Assembly (NCBI RefSeq): GCF_024298905.1
Contig: NZ_CP101154.1
Location: forward strand, 2,356,001-2,420,000
Length of the DNA stretch: 64,000 nucleotides
Direction of reading: 5' to 3'
DNA from: Natronomonas marina
GTDB taxonomy: Archaea; Halobacteriota; Halobacteria; Halobacteriales; Haloarculaceae
Shown here: positions 32,674 to 40,440 of the stretch, one piece after another
How the letters are laid out: each line of letters begins with the position of its first letter
How positions within the stretch are numbered: the first letter of the stretch is position 1
The notes under the pieces: generated by a model
What the model was told of the DNA's origin: nothing
Seen by the model: the letters and a program-made list of their open reading frames with translations, nothing else
Databases searched by the model: none
Position numbers and translations under genes: made by a program

Positions 32674-32781
32674 TCAGAGGCCGGCGAACACGAAGAACAG
32701 GACCAGCAAAACGAGCGCCACGACCAGCCCGGTAAAACCCATGATTGCGGCCTGATGAAAGGCACTGACGCCGTCGTTCAT
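32674..32781 (-). CDS. 35-residue single-helix membrane protein
   Basis: A very short ORF from ATG 32781: a 13-residue polar start (Asn-Asp-Gly-Val-Ser-Ala-Phe-His-Gln-Ala-Ala) and one strongly hydrophobic helix of about 20 residues (Gly-Leu-Val-Val-Ala-Leu-Val-Leu-Leu-Val). Length and composition fit real haloarchaeal small membrane proteins. No function can be given. Confidence 0.45.
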   Translation of the reverse strand: MNDGVSAFHQAAIMGFTGLVVALVLLVLFFVFAGL

Positions 32782-33023
32782 ACGCTCACTACGACCCGTG
32801 TCGTCGTAACTCCCTGACAGTAGCTTCACACCGTGAGAACGCCGACAGGGACCACCCGATGCGGCACGGCGGGCGAACCCGTGGCGTTCACCTCCTCGTG
32901 CCGGGACGGGACCGTGACTGTATCCTCTCGGGCGCCGTCGAGACGCCGTAGCTCCCGGTTCGGTCGCGTCCCAGAACGTCCGGGACAGTGGCCGTTTTGT
33001 TCGTGGGGGCCCTCCGACCGACA

Positions 33024-33947
33024 ATGAGCGAGTCCCCGGAGGCGCTGGCGGGCGTCGCGGACGTGGACTGTCGCGGCAAACAGGCACTCGTCACCGGGTC
33101 GACCAGCGGCATCGGCCGGGCGGCCGCGCTCGCGCTGGGTCAGCTCGGGGCCGACGTCGTCGTCCACGGGCGGGACCCGGCGGCCGGCGACGCCGTCGTC
33201 GACGAACTCGAAGGGATCGGCGTCGACGGAACGTTCATCGCGGCGGACTTCGCCGACGTCGGAGCGGTCCGTGACCTCGCGGCGGGCGTCCGGGCCGAGA
33301 CCGACGGGCTGGACCTCCTCGTCAACAACGCCGGCGGGTTCTTCCGGGAGGGTAGGCTGACCGACCTCGGCGTCGAGTACACCTTCCACGTCAACCACCT
33401 CTCACCGTACCTGCTGACGGCCGACCTGCTGGACCACCTCCGGGCGGGTGCCCGGGTCGTCACCACCGCGTCGGGGGCCCACCAGGGGGCGTCGCTGGAC
33501 CTCGAGGGCGTCCGTGACGTCGACGACTACTCGGCGACCCGCGCGTACGCCCGCTCGAAACTGGCAAACGTCCTCTTCGCGTCGGAACTGGCGCGGCGAC
33601 TCGATGCCGCCGACCGCGACGTCACCTCCAACAGTCTCCACCCCGGCGCGATTCCGGGCAGCGGGTTCAGCCGGTTCCTTCCCGGCCCGCTCCCCCGACT
33701 CGTGCAGGTGCTGGAGGCGGTGCCCGGCGTCACCACCGTCGCCGACGGCGCCGCGGAGCTGCTGTTCGCGGCCGTCTCGCCCCGGACTGCCGACGTCTCG
33801 GGTCGCTACTTCTCGAACCGGCAACCCACGACGCCCTCCAGCGCCGCCCGGGACCCCGAGGCGGCGCGACGCCTCTGGGAGTTCAGCGCCGACGTTCTCG
33901 ACGTCGAGGAACCGCTCGAATCCGCCGGGTCGGCGGTCGACGCCTGA
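33024..33947 (+). CDS. Short-chain dehydrogenase/reductase
   Basis: A 307-residue SDR, NAD(P)-dependent oxidoreductase. The cofactor motif Thr-Gly-Ser-Thr-Ser-Gly-Ile-Gly is at 24-31, His-Gly-Arg follows strand 2 (suggesting NADPH), Asn-Asn-Ala-Gly is at 101-104, and the catalytic triad is Ser150, Tyr175 and Lys179 in Tyr-Ala-Arg-Ser-Lys. It resembles retinol-dehydrogenase-like SDRs and the paralogue at 52753-53676. Substrate unknown. Confidence 0.9.
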   Translation: MSESPEALAGVADVDCRGKQALVTGSTSGIGRAAALALGQLGADVVVHGRDPAAGDAVVDELEGIGVDGTFIAADFADVGAVRDLAAGVRAETDGLDLLVNNAGGFFREGRLTDLGVEYTFHVNHLSPYLLTADLLDHLRAGARVVTTASGAHQGASLDLEGVRDVDDYSATRAYARSKLANVLFASELARRLDAADRDVTSNSLHPGAIPGSGFSRFLPGPLPRLVQVLEAVPGVTTVADGAAELLFAAVSPRTADVSGRYFSNRQPTTPSSAARDPEAARRLWEFSADVLDVEEPLESAGSAVDA

Positions 33948-34052
33948 CCGCACCGGGAGGCGCCCCTCTCGCCGAGGTTCGACCGTCCCCGGGCTTCCAA
34001 GCCCGTGGGAACCTGCGGCCCGATATACGTCGTCGCCGATCTAGGGGTGCGT

Positions 34053-35987
34053 ATGACCTCCCAACTGCGGGCGCCGGCGCTCGTCGCCCTGCTCGTCGTC
34101 CTCGTCGTGGTCCAGGCGGCCACACCGGTCGCGGCGACCGCCCGGGAGCCGCCGACGCGCGAACTCTCCGACCCGGCCGAGTTCGAATCGTACGTCGACG
34201 GCGTGATGGCCAGCCACATGGAGAGCCACCGCATCCCGGGCGCCACGGTGGCCGTCGTGAAGGACGGCGAGCTGTTCTTCTCGAAGGGCTACGGCTACGC
34301 CGACGTCGAGGAGCGGACGCCCGTCCGGGCGAACCGGACGCTGTTCCGCGTCGGGTCGGTCTCGAAGCTCGTCACCTACACCGCCGTGATGCAGGGCGTC
34401 GAGGACGGGCGACTCGACCTGGACACCGACGTGAACCGGTATCTGGCTGACTCCGAGGTGACGGTCCCCGCCACCTACGAGGAGCCGGTCACGCTCCGGC
34501 ACCTCGGCACCCACACGGCCGGCTTCGAGGACACCTACGAGGGGCTGTTCCTCTACGAGCAGTCCGACCTCCAGCCGCTCGAGGCGGCGCTGGCCGACTC
34601 CCGGCCCGCCCGCGTCCGGCCGCCGGGTACCTACGCCGCCTACTCCAACTGGGGCGCTGCCCTCGCCGGCCACGTCGTCGCCGAGGAGACCGACACCGCC
34701 TACGACGAGTACGTCGAGACCAACGTCTTCGAGCCGCTCGGCATGGAGCGCTCGACGTTCCGCCAGCCCACGCCGGACCGCCTCGCGGACGACATGGCGA
34801 CCGGCTACCGGTACCGGAACGGCGCCTACGAGGCCGGCCGCTTCGAGTACGTCGGCATCCCGCCGGCGGGGTCGATGGGCGCCACCGCGACGGACATGGC
34901 CCGCTTCATGAACGCCCACCTCCAGGACGGGGCGACTGCGGAGGGCCGCATCCTGAACGCCTCCACGGTCGAGACGATGCACAGTCGCCAGTTCAGCCAC
35001 GACCCCCGGCTCAACGGGATGGCCTACGGGTTCGCCGAGCGGGACCGGAACGGCGAGCGGATTCTCGGCCACGACGGCGCGACCGAACTGTTCCACACCC
35101 AGATGATCCTGTTGCCCGAGCACGACGTCGGCCTGTTCGTCTCCTACAACGCGCCCGGCGGCGCCGTCGCCGGTCCCCGGTTCGTCGAGAGCTTCCTCGA
35201 CCGCTACTACCCCGGCGCGGAGGCGCCCGCCCTGCAGACGCCCGAGGGCGCTGCCGAGCGCGCCACCGACCTGACGGGCGAGTACCGCTCGACGCGCGTT
35301 CCGTACACCTCGTGGTGGAAGTTCGCCGGACTGGCCCAGACGGTTTCGGTCCGGGCGACGCCGGAGGGCGACCTCGTCACCTCGTTCCCTGCCGGCGAAC
35401 AGTTCGGCATCGGGTCGACGCGGTGGGTCGAAGTCGAGCCGATGGTCTACCGGGAGGTCGGCGGCGACGACACGATGGTGTTCGACGACGACGGGCCGGG
35501 CGGGATGCACCTGTTCTTCGGGAGCAACCCCGCGGCGGCCTTCGGCCGCGTCGCGTGGTGGGAGACGGCGGACGTGACGCTCACGGTCGCGCTCGGGAGT
35601 CTCGCCCTGCTGCTCTCGGCCGCGCTCCTCTGGCTGGTGCTCGCGGCGTATCGGTGGCGGACCGGTATGACGGCGTGGTCGCGTCGCACCTGGGCCGCAC
35701 GGGGTCTCGTCGCGGCCCTCGGCGGACTCCTGGCGGCGTTTCTCGCCGGACTCGCGAGCGTCTCGAGCGACCCGTACGCCGTCTTCGCCGGCGGGTCGAC
35801 GCTCCTCGACGTCACGCTGGCGCTCCCCTGGGTCGCGGCCCTCCTGACCCTCGGCGTCGTCGGGGTCGCGGGACTCGCCTGGCGGGACCGCGAGTGGGGT
35901 CTCGGCACCCGCCTTCACTACACGCTCCTGGCGCTGGTCGCGCTCGTCGTCGTCTGGGAACTGTACTACTGGCAGTTCCTCGTCTGA
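34053..35987 (+). CDS. Membrane-anchored serine hydrolase, beta-lactamase/PBP-like
   Basis: A 644-residue exported protein. After a signal sequence (residues 7-28) comes a penicillin-binding-like domain (about 40-400) with Ser102-x-x-Lys105, Tyr197-Ser-Asn199 and a late Leu-Gly-His-Asp-Gly-Ala that serves as the third motif. Residues about 420-500 form a small beta domain; four transmembrane segments (about 515-535, 555-575, 585-608 and 620-640) anchor the C-terminus. Archaea have no peptidoglycan, so the substrate is likely a D-amino-acid peptide, ester or lipid. Family members of this type act as esterases or DD-peptidases. The N-terminal catalytic part would face outside. Confidence 0.85.
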   Translation: MTSQLRAPALVALLVVLVVVQAATPVAATAREPPTRELSDPAEFESYVDGVMASHMESHRIPGATVAVVKDGELFFSKGYGYADVEERTPVRANRTLFRVGSVSKLVTYTAVMQGVEDGRLDLDTDVNRYLADSEVTVPATYEEPVTLRHLGTHTAGFEDTYEGLFLYEQSDLQPLEAALADSRPARVRPPGTYAAYSNWGAALAGHVVAEETDTAYDEYVETNVFEPLGMERSTFRQPTPDRLADDMATGYRYRNGAYEAGRFEYVGIPPAGSMGATATDMARFMNAHLQDGATAEGRILNASTVETMHSRQFSHDPRLNGMAYGFAERDRNGERILGHDGATELFHTQMILLPEHDVGLFVSYNAPGGAVAGPRFVESFLDRYYPGAEAPALQTPEGAAERATDLTGEYRSTRVPYTSWWKFAGLAQTVSVRATPEGDLVTSFPAGEQFGIGSTRWVEVEPMVYREVGGDDTMVFDDDGPGGMHLFFGSNPAAAFGRVAWWETADVTLTVALGSLALLLSAALLWLVLAAYRWRTGMTAWSRRTWAARGLVAALGGLLAAFLAGLASVSSDPYAVFAGGSTLLDVTLALPWVAALLTLGVVGVAGLAWRDREWGLGTRLHYTLLALVALVVVWELYYWQFLV

Positions 35988-36015
35988 CCGTCGCCGGACC
36001 GCCTCCGTCCAGCTA

Positions 36016-37020
36016 TCACCCGAACCCCTCGAACTGCGTGTGTTCGGGCGGCACGCCGAGCGTCTCGACGGCGTCGACGAGACTGGAGACCATCGCGTTC
36101 AGCCCGCAGGCGTACACCTCCATCTCGTCCGGCCGCAGTCGCTGGGAAATCGACCCGCGCGGTGGGGACTCCCGATACCGCGCGAACGCCCCGGGAAGCG
36201 ACGCCGAATCGAGGGCCGTCTCGTCCAGGTACTTCGTCAGCACGTACTGGACGTAGGCGGTTTCGCCGTCCCAGTCGGACAGGTACGACTCGCGGCTCAG
36301 CGTCGGCACGTAGTGGAAGTTCGCCCGCTCGTCGGCCAGCGCCCGGAACGCCCCGTGGTAGGGCACCTGGTCCCGCCAGCCGGCACCCAGTATCAACCAG
36401 ACGTCCCGCTCGTGGCCCGCGAATCGGTCGCGGCCGGTCTCGAAGAGGTACTCTATCATGCTCCTGAACGGCGCCACGCCCGTCCCGGTGGCGAGGAACA
36501 CCAGGTCCCGGGACGAGGGGTCCTCGAGGAGCAGGTCACCGTACGGGCCGCGGAGCGTCACCGTGTCGCCCGCCTCGAGGTGGACCGCAAGGTCCGAGGT
36601 GAGTTCGCCGCCGGGCACCCGCCGGACGCAGAACTCGATCTCCCCGCGGGTCGGCGAGGACGCGACGGAGTACACGCGCGGCGTGTCCCGAAAGCGGACC
36701 GCGAGGTACTGGCCGGCGGCGAACTCGACCGGGTCGTCCGTCTCGACGGTGATGCCCAGAAGCGAGGGGTACGGCTGGAGGTACCGTCCCTGGAGCGCGG
36801 CGACCTTCTCCCCGACTGCAGCCTCCCGGTCGTCGGCCGGGAGGTAGTCGGCGAGCGGCGCGTCGCCCGCGACGTGATCGACGGCATCGAGGCGGTCGGC
36901 CAGGAAGTCCTCGCACGCCGCGTCGGTTGCGGGCCGGTCGCGGCGCCAGTCGTCGGTCCCGTGGGCGTCCAGCGTCGCGCGGAGTTCGCGGAGTACCTCG
37001 TCGGTCCGGTTTTTGTCCAT
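36016..37020 (-). CDS. FAD/NAD(P)-binding oxidoreductase (ferredoxin-reductase type)
   Basis: A 334-residue flavoprotein of the ferredoxin-NADP reductase superfamily. FAD binding: Arg-Val-Tyr-Ser-Val-Ala-Ser-Ser-Pro (R-x-Y-S). NAD(P) binding: Gly-Thr-Gly-Val-Ala-Pro-Phe. The C-terminal Tyr-Ala-Cys-Gly-Leu-Asn-Ala-Met closes the cofactor site. An N-terminal helical region of about 90 residues precedes it. ATG 37020 is chosen; ATG 37110 is in frame upstream. It transfers electrons between NAD(P)H and an unknown redox partner. Confidence 0.85.
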   Translation of the reverse strand: MDKNRTDEVLRELRATLDAHGTDDWRRDRPATDAACEDFLADRLDAVDHVAGDAPLADYLPADDREAAVGEKVAALQGRYLQPYPSLLGITVETDDPVEFAAGQYLAVRFRDTPRVYSVASSPTRGEIEFCVRRVPGGELTSDLAVHLEAGDTVTLRGPYGDLLLEDPSSRDLVFLATGTGVAPFRSMIEYLFETGRDRFAGHERDVWLILGAGWRDQVPYHGAFRALADERANFHYVPTLSRESYLSDWDGETAYVQYVLTKYLDETALDSASLPGAFARYRESPPRGSISQRLRPDEMEVYACGLNAMVSSLVDAVETLGVPPEHTQFEGFG

Positions 37021-37314
37021 CGCCGAAACGTCCGTCACGACGGCGGCGTCGGTGACGAGGGGCAGCGCCTCGGCAGCCTCGTGCTGTGAGAGATGGGGAC
37101 GTATCCGCATTCCCGACCGTGTACTCGGGTGTCACCAATGTGTGTTCCGGCCGCCGACGGGCGTCGCGGGTGGGTTCCTCCCGCGTCCGGTCCGAAATGC
37201 TCGAAAGGACCGGGCGACCATGGCCGCGCGGGACTCGCCCGATTCGGGACCACGACGGCCGTGTTGATTCCGGACGCCTCGCTCGTGGCGTCGCTCTTCG
37301 TGCAGAAATCTGAG

Positions 37315-37447
37315 TGCCCGGGGAGGGCTCCGAACCCTCGATCTCCGCATGTCCCAGGAACGAGGCGTAGGCGAGGCCTCGGGACATCGCGGGTGCCGCC
37401 TCGTGACCCTATGAGTGCGGCGCTATGTCCAGCTAAGCCACCCGGGC
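37315..37447 (-). tRNA. tRNA-Met (CAT) with intron
   Basis: Mature exons are 37410-37447 (5' half) and 37351 excluded: 37315-37350 (3' half), giving 74 nt without encoded CCA. The acceptor stem GCCCGGG/CCCGGGC, D-arm, anticodon stem CCGCA/TGCGG with loop CT-CAT-A, and T-stem GAGGG/CCCTC all pair, followed by discriminator A. The intron, 37351-37409 (59 nt), lies between tRNA positions 37 and 38, the classical archaeal site, spliced by the endonuclease through a bulge-helix-bulge. The acceptor stem and the known intron in haloarchaeal elongator tRNA-Met favour elongator Met over tRNA-Ile2. Intron ends could shift by a base or two. Confidence 0.9.
37351..37409 (-). other. Intron of tRNA-Met
   Basis: A 59-nt canonical-position (37/38) intron. 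It contains self-complementary parts (for example GAGGC...GCCTC) that could build the central helix. Boundaries are set by exon pairing and should be correct to one or two bases. Confidence 0.75.
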
Positions 37448-37531
37448 TCACCTGTCGGTTGCCCGCTCGCACCCTTCAAGGTTCCTATCTCCCTCCCTCG
37501 ATACGGCCCGCTACCGAACCGCACGACCACC

Positions 37532-37541
37532 CTATTTTATG
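37532..37541 (+). promoter_or_regulatory. TATA box of the 37566 gene
   Basis: CTATTTTATG at 37532-37541, 25-34 bases before ATG 37566. This spacing supports that ATG over the one at 37539, which overlaps the box. Confidence 0.55.
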
Positions 37542-37565
37542 TCAGACTGCGGGCACAGCACACGC

Positions 37566-38567
37566 ATGGACGAACTCCCGGACCGGCTCCGCGAGGCGGC
37601 CGGCGACGACCCGGTCATCGGAACCGTCGACATCGGCGGCGGCGACGCGCTCGTCGTCACGCCTGCCCGGACCCACCTCTACCGTTCGGAGGGGCTGCTC
37701 TCCGACGAGAGCGTCGAGTCGTTCCACCACGACGTGACGCGGCTCGCCGTCGAGACGGGCCGCCGGAAGTGCTCTCTGACACTCGAGTCCATCGACGGCG
37801 AGCGGAGCTTCACCGTCCCCGCCAAGGTCGCCGACGCCGTCGTCGAGGCGGTGCTGGAGGGGATCCTCCGGACCACCGGCGTCGTCGACCCCGACGAGAC
37901 CGTCGAGGCGCAGTTCCGGTTCAGCGACCTCACGCTCGTCGTCACCGACACGACACTGTTCAAGCACGTCGGCCCCTCGGTGTGGAACGAGGACTTCGAG
38001 ATGTTCGACTACGAGAGCCTCACCGACCTCGCTTTCGAGGAGGGCAGCGTCGCCACGCAGGTCGTCCTCGGCGTCGGGGGCCGCCAGCACCGGGTGAAGG
38101 TGCCGAACGAGCAGGCCGGACGCGTCCGCCGGGAAGTCCAGAGCGCCGTCTTCGACTACCACGGCGTCTCCTCGCTGGGCGGCCTCCGGGACGCCGTCGA
38201 CGTCGAGGGCGACGAGACGGAGTCGGGGACGGAACCGGACCCCGACCCGGGCGTCACCGAACCCGCTGCCGAATCGACCGACTCGGACGCCCTCTCGGGA
38301 ACCGACTGGTCGCCGCCGGCCGACCAGGACGTCACCGGTCCCCGCGGCGGGACCGGCCGCGACACGAGCGCCGAGGCCGGGACATCCGAAGCGGGGTCGA
38401 CCGCCGAAGCGACCGGCGACGACGCCGGCGACGCGGACCCGGCGGTGGCTCGCCTCGCGGACCGGGTCGACGACCTCGAGGCGCAACTGGAACGGCAGAA
38501 CGAACTGCTCGAAGAGCAGAAAGCCGCCATCGAGCAGCTCGTCGAGGAGCTCCGTCGCGGGCGGTGA
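37566..38567 (+). CDS. DUF7115-like acidic protein with coiled-coil end
   Basis: A 333-residue protein. Residues 1-190 form a beta-rich globular part (Gly-Asp-Asp-Pro-Val-Ile-Gly-Thr-Val-Asp-Ile-Gly-Gly-Gly-Asp-Ala-Leu-Val-Val-Thr-Pro start; a PH-like duplicated fold); residues about 200-290 are a disordered acidic linker; the last 45 form an amphipathic coiled coil (Leu-Glu-Arg-Gln-Asn-Glu-Leu-Leu-Glu-Glu-Gln). I associate it with the haloarchaeal DUF7115. Role unknown; membrane- or complex-associated scaffold is only an inference. Confidence 0.6.
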   Translation: MDELPDRLREAAGDDPVIGTVDIGGGDALVVTPARTHLYRSEGLLSDESVESFHHDVTRLAVETGRRKCSLTLESIDGERSFTVPAKVADAVVEAVLEGILRTTGVVDPDETVEAQFRFSDLTLVVTDTTLFKHVGPSVWNEDFEMFDYESLTDLAFEEGSVATQVVLGVGGRQHRVKVPNEQAGRVRREVQSAVFDYHGVSSLGGLRDAVDVEGDETESGTEPDPDPGVTEPAAESTDSDALSGTDWSPPADQDVTGPRGGTGRDTSAEAGTSEAGSTAEATGDDAGDADPAVARLADRVDDLEAQLERQNELLEEQKAAIEQLVEELRRGR

Positions 38568-38576
38568 CGCCGGGCG

Positions 38577-38981
38577 TCACTCGAAGAGCGGCGACGATGT
38601 CCGGACGACCACGAGCGCGGTGACGTTGGCGACCAGCCACAGCAACGCCTGCGGGCGGGGGTCGGCGCCCGAGAGTTCGAGTCCGGACGCGACGACCAGC
38701 ACCGCGCCGAGGAGTCCCCACCCGATCAGTGCCGCCGCCAGCGCGAAGACGAACTCCCCGAGGGCGCCGAGCGAGCGTTCGCCGGCGAAGACGGCGTAGG
38801 TGCTGCCGAGCGCGGCCACGCCGACGAGGAGACGCAGCGTCGACGGCTCCAGCGGCGCGCCGACGAGTTCGTTGCCGAGCGCGAGCGTCGGGTACCAGAC
38901 CGCCGCGAGCACGAGGAGTACGAGTCCGACGTCAATCGTGGCCCGGAGGTAGGACTCGACCGTTCGGAGGGCGGCGTTCAT
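38577..38981 (-). CDS. Four-helix membrane protein of unknown function
   Basis: A 134-residue membrane protein with four hydrophobic segments at about 13-33, 45-65, 73-97 and 108-126. No conserved residues of a known family stand out. It converges on the DUF7115-like gene with stops 9 bases apart. Confidence 0.6.
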   Translation of the reverse strand: MNAALRTVESYLRATIDVGLVLLVLAAVWYPTLALGNELVGAPLEPSTLRLLVGVAALGSTYAVFAGERSLGALGEFVFALAAALIGWGLLGAVLVVASGLELSGADPRPQALLWLVANVTALVVVRTSSPLFE

Positions 38982-39052
38982 GGACGGGCCCACTCGGGCG
39001 ACGGACAAACAGCTTTCGGGGACCCCACGGGACCGGCGTACGAGAGGACGGC

Positions 39053-39415
39053 TCACTCCCGGCCGGTCACCTTCCGGATGCACGAGGAGCCGAACGGGCC
39101 GTGTTCGCCGGCCTCCAGTTTCATGAAGTAGCCCGTCGAGATGGCGGCCCCGCAGCGCCGGCACTCGAAGTCGCCGTCCCTGGAGACGACCTCGCTCTCG
39201 AAACTGAGAAACCGGCCGCCGGCGGGCTTTACAGTCTCGCCGTCGCGGACGATGTGGCCGCGCTTCTCGGCTTCCTCCAGGATGGCCCGCGTCGTCTCCG
39301 GGTGGGTCGTGATCGTCTCGATGCGGTCGATGACCGCGGGCAGCGGGAGTTCGCCGTCCTCGAGGCGGGCCAGCAGTTGCACGCCCAACTCGACGGGATC
39401 GGTCTCGCGGTCCAC
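39053..39415 (-). CDS. DUF5830 family protein
   Basis: A 120-residue soluble protein from GTG 39415. It begins with an Asp-Pro-Val-Glu-Leu-Gly-Val-Gln-Leu-Leu-Ala-Arg-Leu segment, a helical region with Glu-Thr-Ile-Thr-Thr-His-Pro, and ends in a zinc-ribbon-like module with Cys-Arg-Arg-Cys-Gly and a single Cys in Ser-Ser-Cys-Ile-Arg-Lys. I associate it with haloarchaeal DUF5830. Start choice is the main uncertainty, since the open frame extends far upstream. Confidence 0.65.
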   Translation of the reverse strand: MDRETDPVELGVQLLARLEDGELPLPAVIDRIETITTHPETTRAILEEAEKRGHIVRDGETVKPAGGRFLSFESEVVSRDGDFECRRCGAAISTGYFMKLEAGEHGPFGSSCIRKVTGRE

Positions 39416-39520
39416 ACGCGGGACTCGGCGCACCCGAGCTAAAAGCCACCGGGCGGGACGGCACGCGACCCGCACCCGTGGGACCACAAGGCGTTTGCCA
39501 CCCGAGGGACATTCCCGACC

Positions 39521-40177
39521 GTGAAGCGCGCGTCGCTCCGACAGCTCGCCGGAATCGCGGTCGTCCTCGCGGTCGCCGGCGTCGCCGCCCTGACGGCCTC
39601 CCCGGAGGCGCTCTTCGCCCACGCCGAGCGGCTCGCCGAACGGCCGGCGCTGTTCGCCGCCGTCCTCCTCTGTGTCTACCTCGTCCGGCCGCTGTTGGCG
39701 TGGCCCATCAGCGCCCTCTCGATACTGCTCGGGTACGTCCTCGGGCCGGTCGCCGTTCCCGTCGCGCTGGCCGGCGCCGTCGTGACGGCCCTGCCGGCCT
39801 ACGGGACGGCACGGTACCTCGGCCACGACGCCGGACTGCTGGCCCGCGTCGGCGACGCCGGCGGCGTCGTCCGCCGGACGACCGGCGACCTCCGCGGCGT
39901 CGTCGCCGTCCGCCTGGCGCCGCTGCCGACCGACCCCGTCTCGTACGCCGCCGGTCTCGCCGAGGTTCCGCTTCGCCCCTACGTCGCCGGCACCGCCCTC
40001 GGCGAGGCTCCCTGGGTCGTCGCCGGCGTCCTGCTCGGCGCCTCCGCCGGCGAGTTGACGGCTGCCGGCACCGCCGCCGACCCCCTCCTCGTCGTGACGG
40101 CCGCCGCACTCGCTGCCCTGCTGGCGCTCTCGGGACCGGCCTACCGCCGGGTCGCCGGCGAACTGGACGAGGTCTGA
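39521..40177 (+). CDS. TVP38/TMEM64 (VTT/DedA-like) membrane protein
   Basis: A 218-residue integral membrane protein starting at GTG 39521. It shows the SNARE-associated/VTT domain features Phe/Leu-Gly-Tyr-Val-Leu-Gly-Pro near residue 68, Gly-Thr-Ala-Arg-Tyr-Leu-Gly in a re-entrant region and Arg-Leu-Ala-Pro-Leu-Pro-Thr-Asp-Pro-Val-Ser-Tyr-Ala-Ala-Gly. VTT proteins are proposed lipid scramblases or lipid transporters. Conserved basic and acidic residues in the re-entrant loop are present. Substrate unknown. Confidence 0.85.
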   Translation: MKRASLRQLAGIAVVLAVAGVAALTASPEALFAHAERLAERPALFAAVLLCVYLVRPLLAWPISALSILLGYVLGPVAVPVALAGAVVTALPAYGTARYLGHDAGLLARVGDAGGVVRRTTGDLRGVVAVRLAPLPTDPVSYAAGLAEVPLRPYVAGTALGEAPWVVAGVLLGASAGELTAAGTAADPLLVVTAAALAALLALSGPAYRRVAGELDEV

Positions 40178-40274
40178 GCGACGGCGGAGACGGACTCGAT
40201 CCCGCCGTTCCGGCTACCGACGACTCCCCTGGTGGTCGTCGAGCGTCCCGATAGCCGGCGGGAGCGCGACCGGT

Positions 40275-40394
40275 TCAGTAGAAGGTGTCGGCGCAGTCGT
40301 AGACGACGCCGTGGTTCGGGCAGACGTACTTGCAGTGCCGCTCGAACAGCGGTTCCTCACATCGCGGGCACGGCCGGCCGCCCGTCTCGTCCAT
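40275..40394 (-). CDS. HVO_2523-type small zinc-finger protein
   Basis: A 39-residue protein with two zinc-binding pairs: Cys-Pro-Arg-Cys near residue 9 and a Cys-x4-Cys plus Cys (Tyr-Val-Cys-Pro-Asn-His, Tyr-Asp-Cys) in the second half. The pattern Gly-Gly-Arg-Pro-Cys-Pro-x-Cys and His-Cys-Lys-Tyr-Val-Cys-Pro-x-His-Gly-Val-Val-Tyr-Asp-Cys matches the HVO_2523 family of haloarchaeal zinc-finger microproteins. ATG at 40394. Such proteins are expressed but their targets are unknown. It is too short to be flagged by ordinary length filters. Confidence 0.85.
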   Translation of the reverse strand: MDETGGRPCPRCEEPLFERHCKYVCPNHGVVYDCADTFY

Positions 40395-40440
40395 ACCGCA
40401 CCGGGGGGCGACCGCATCAAAAAGCCTCGGTTCCGCTACG

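Noticed and set aside
37020-37110. Alternative start at 37110 for the flavin reductase
   Set aside because: The added 30 residues have no family feature, but cannot be excluded; ATG 37020 was chosen as the more compact option.
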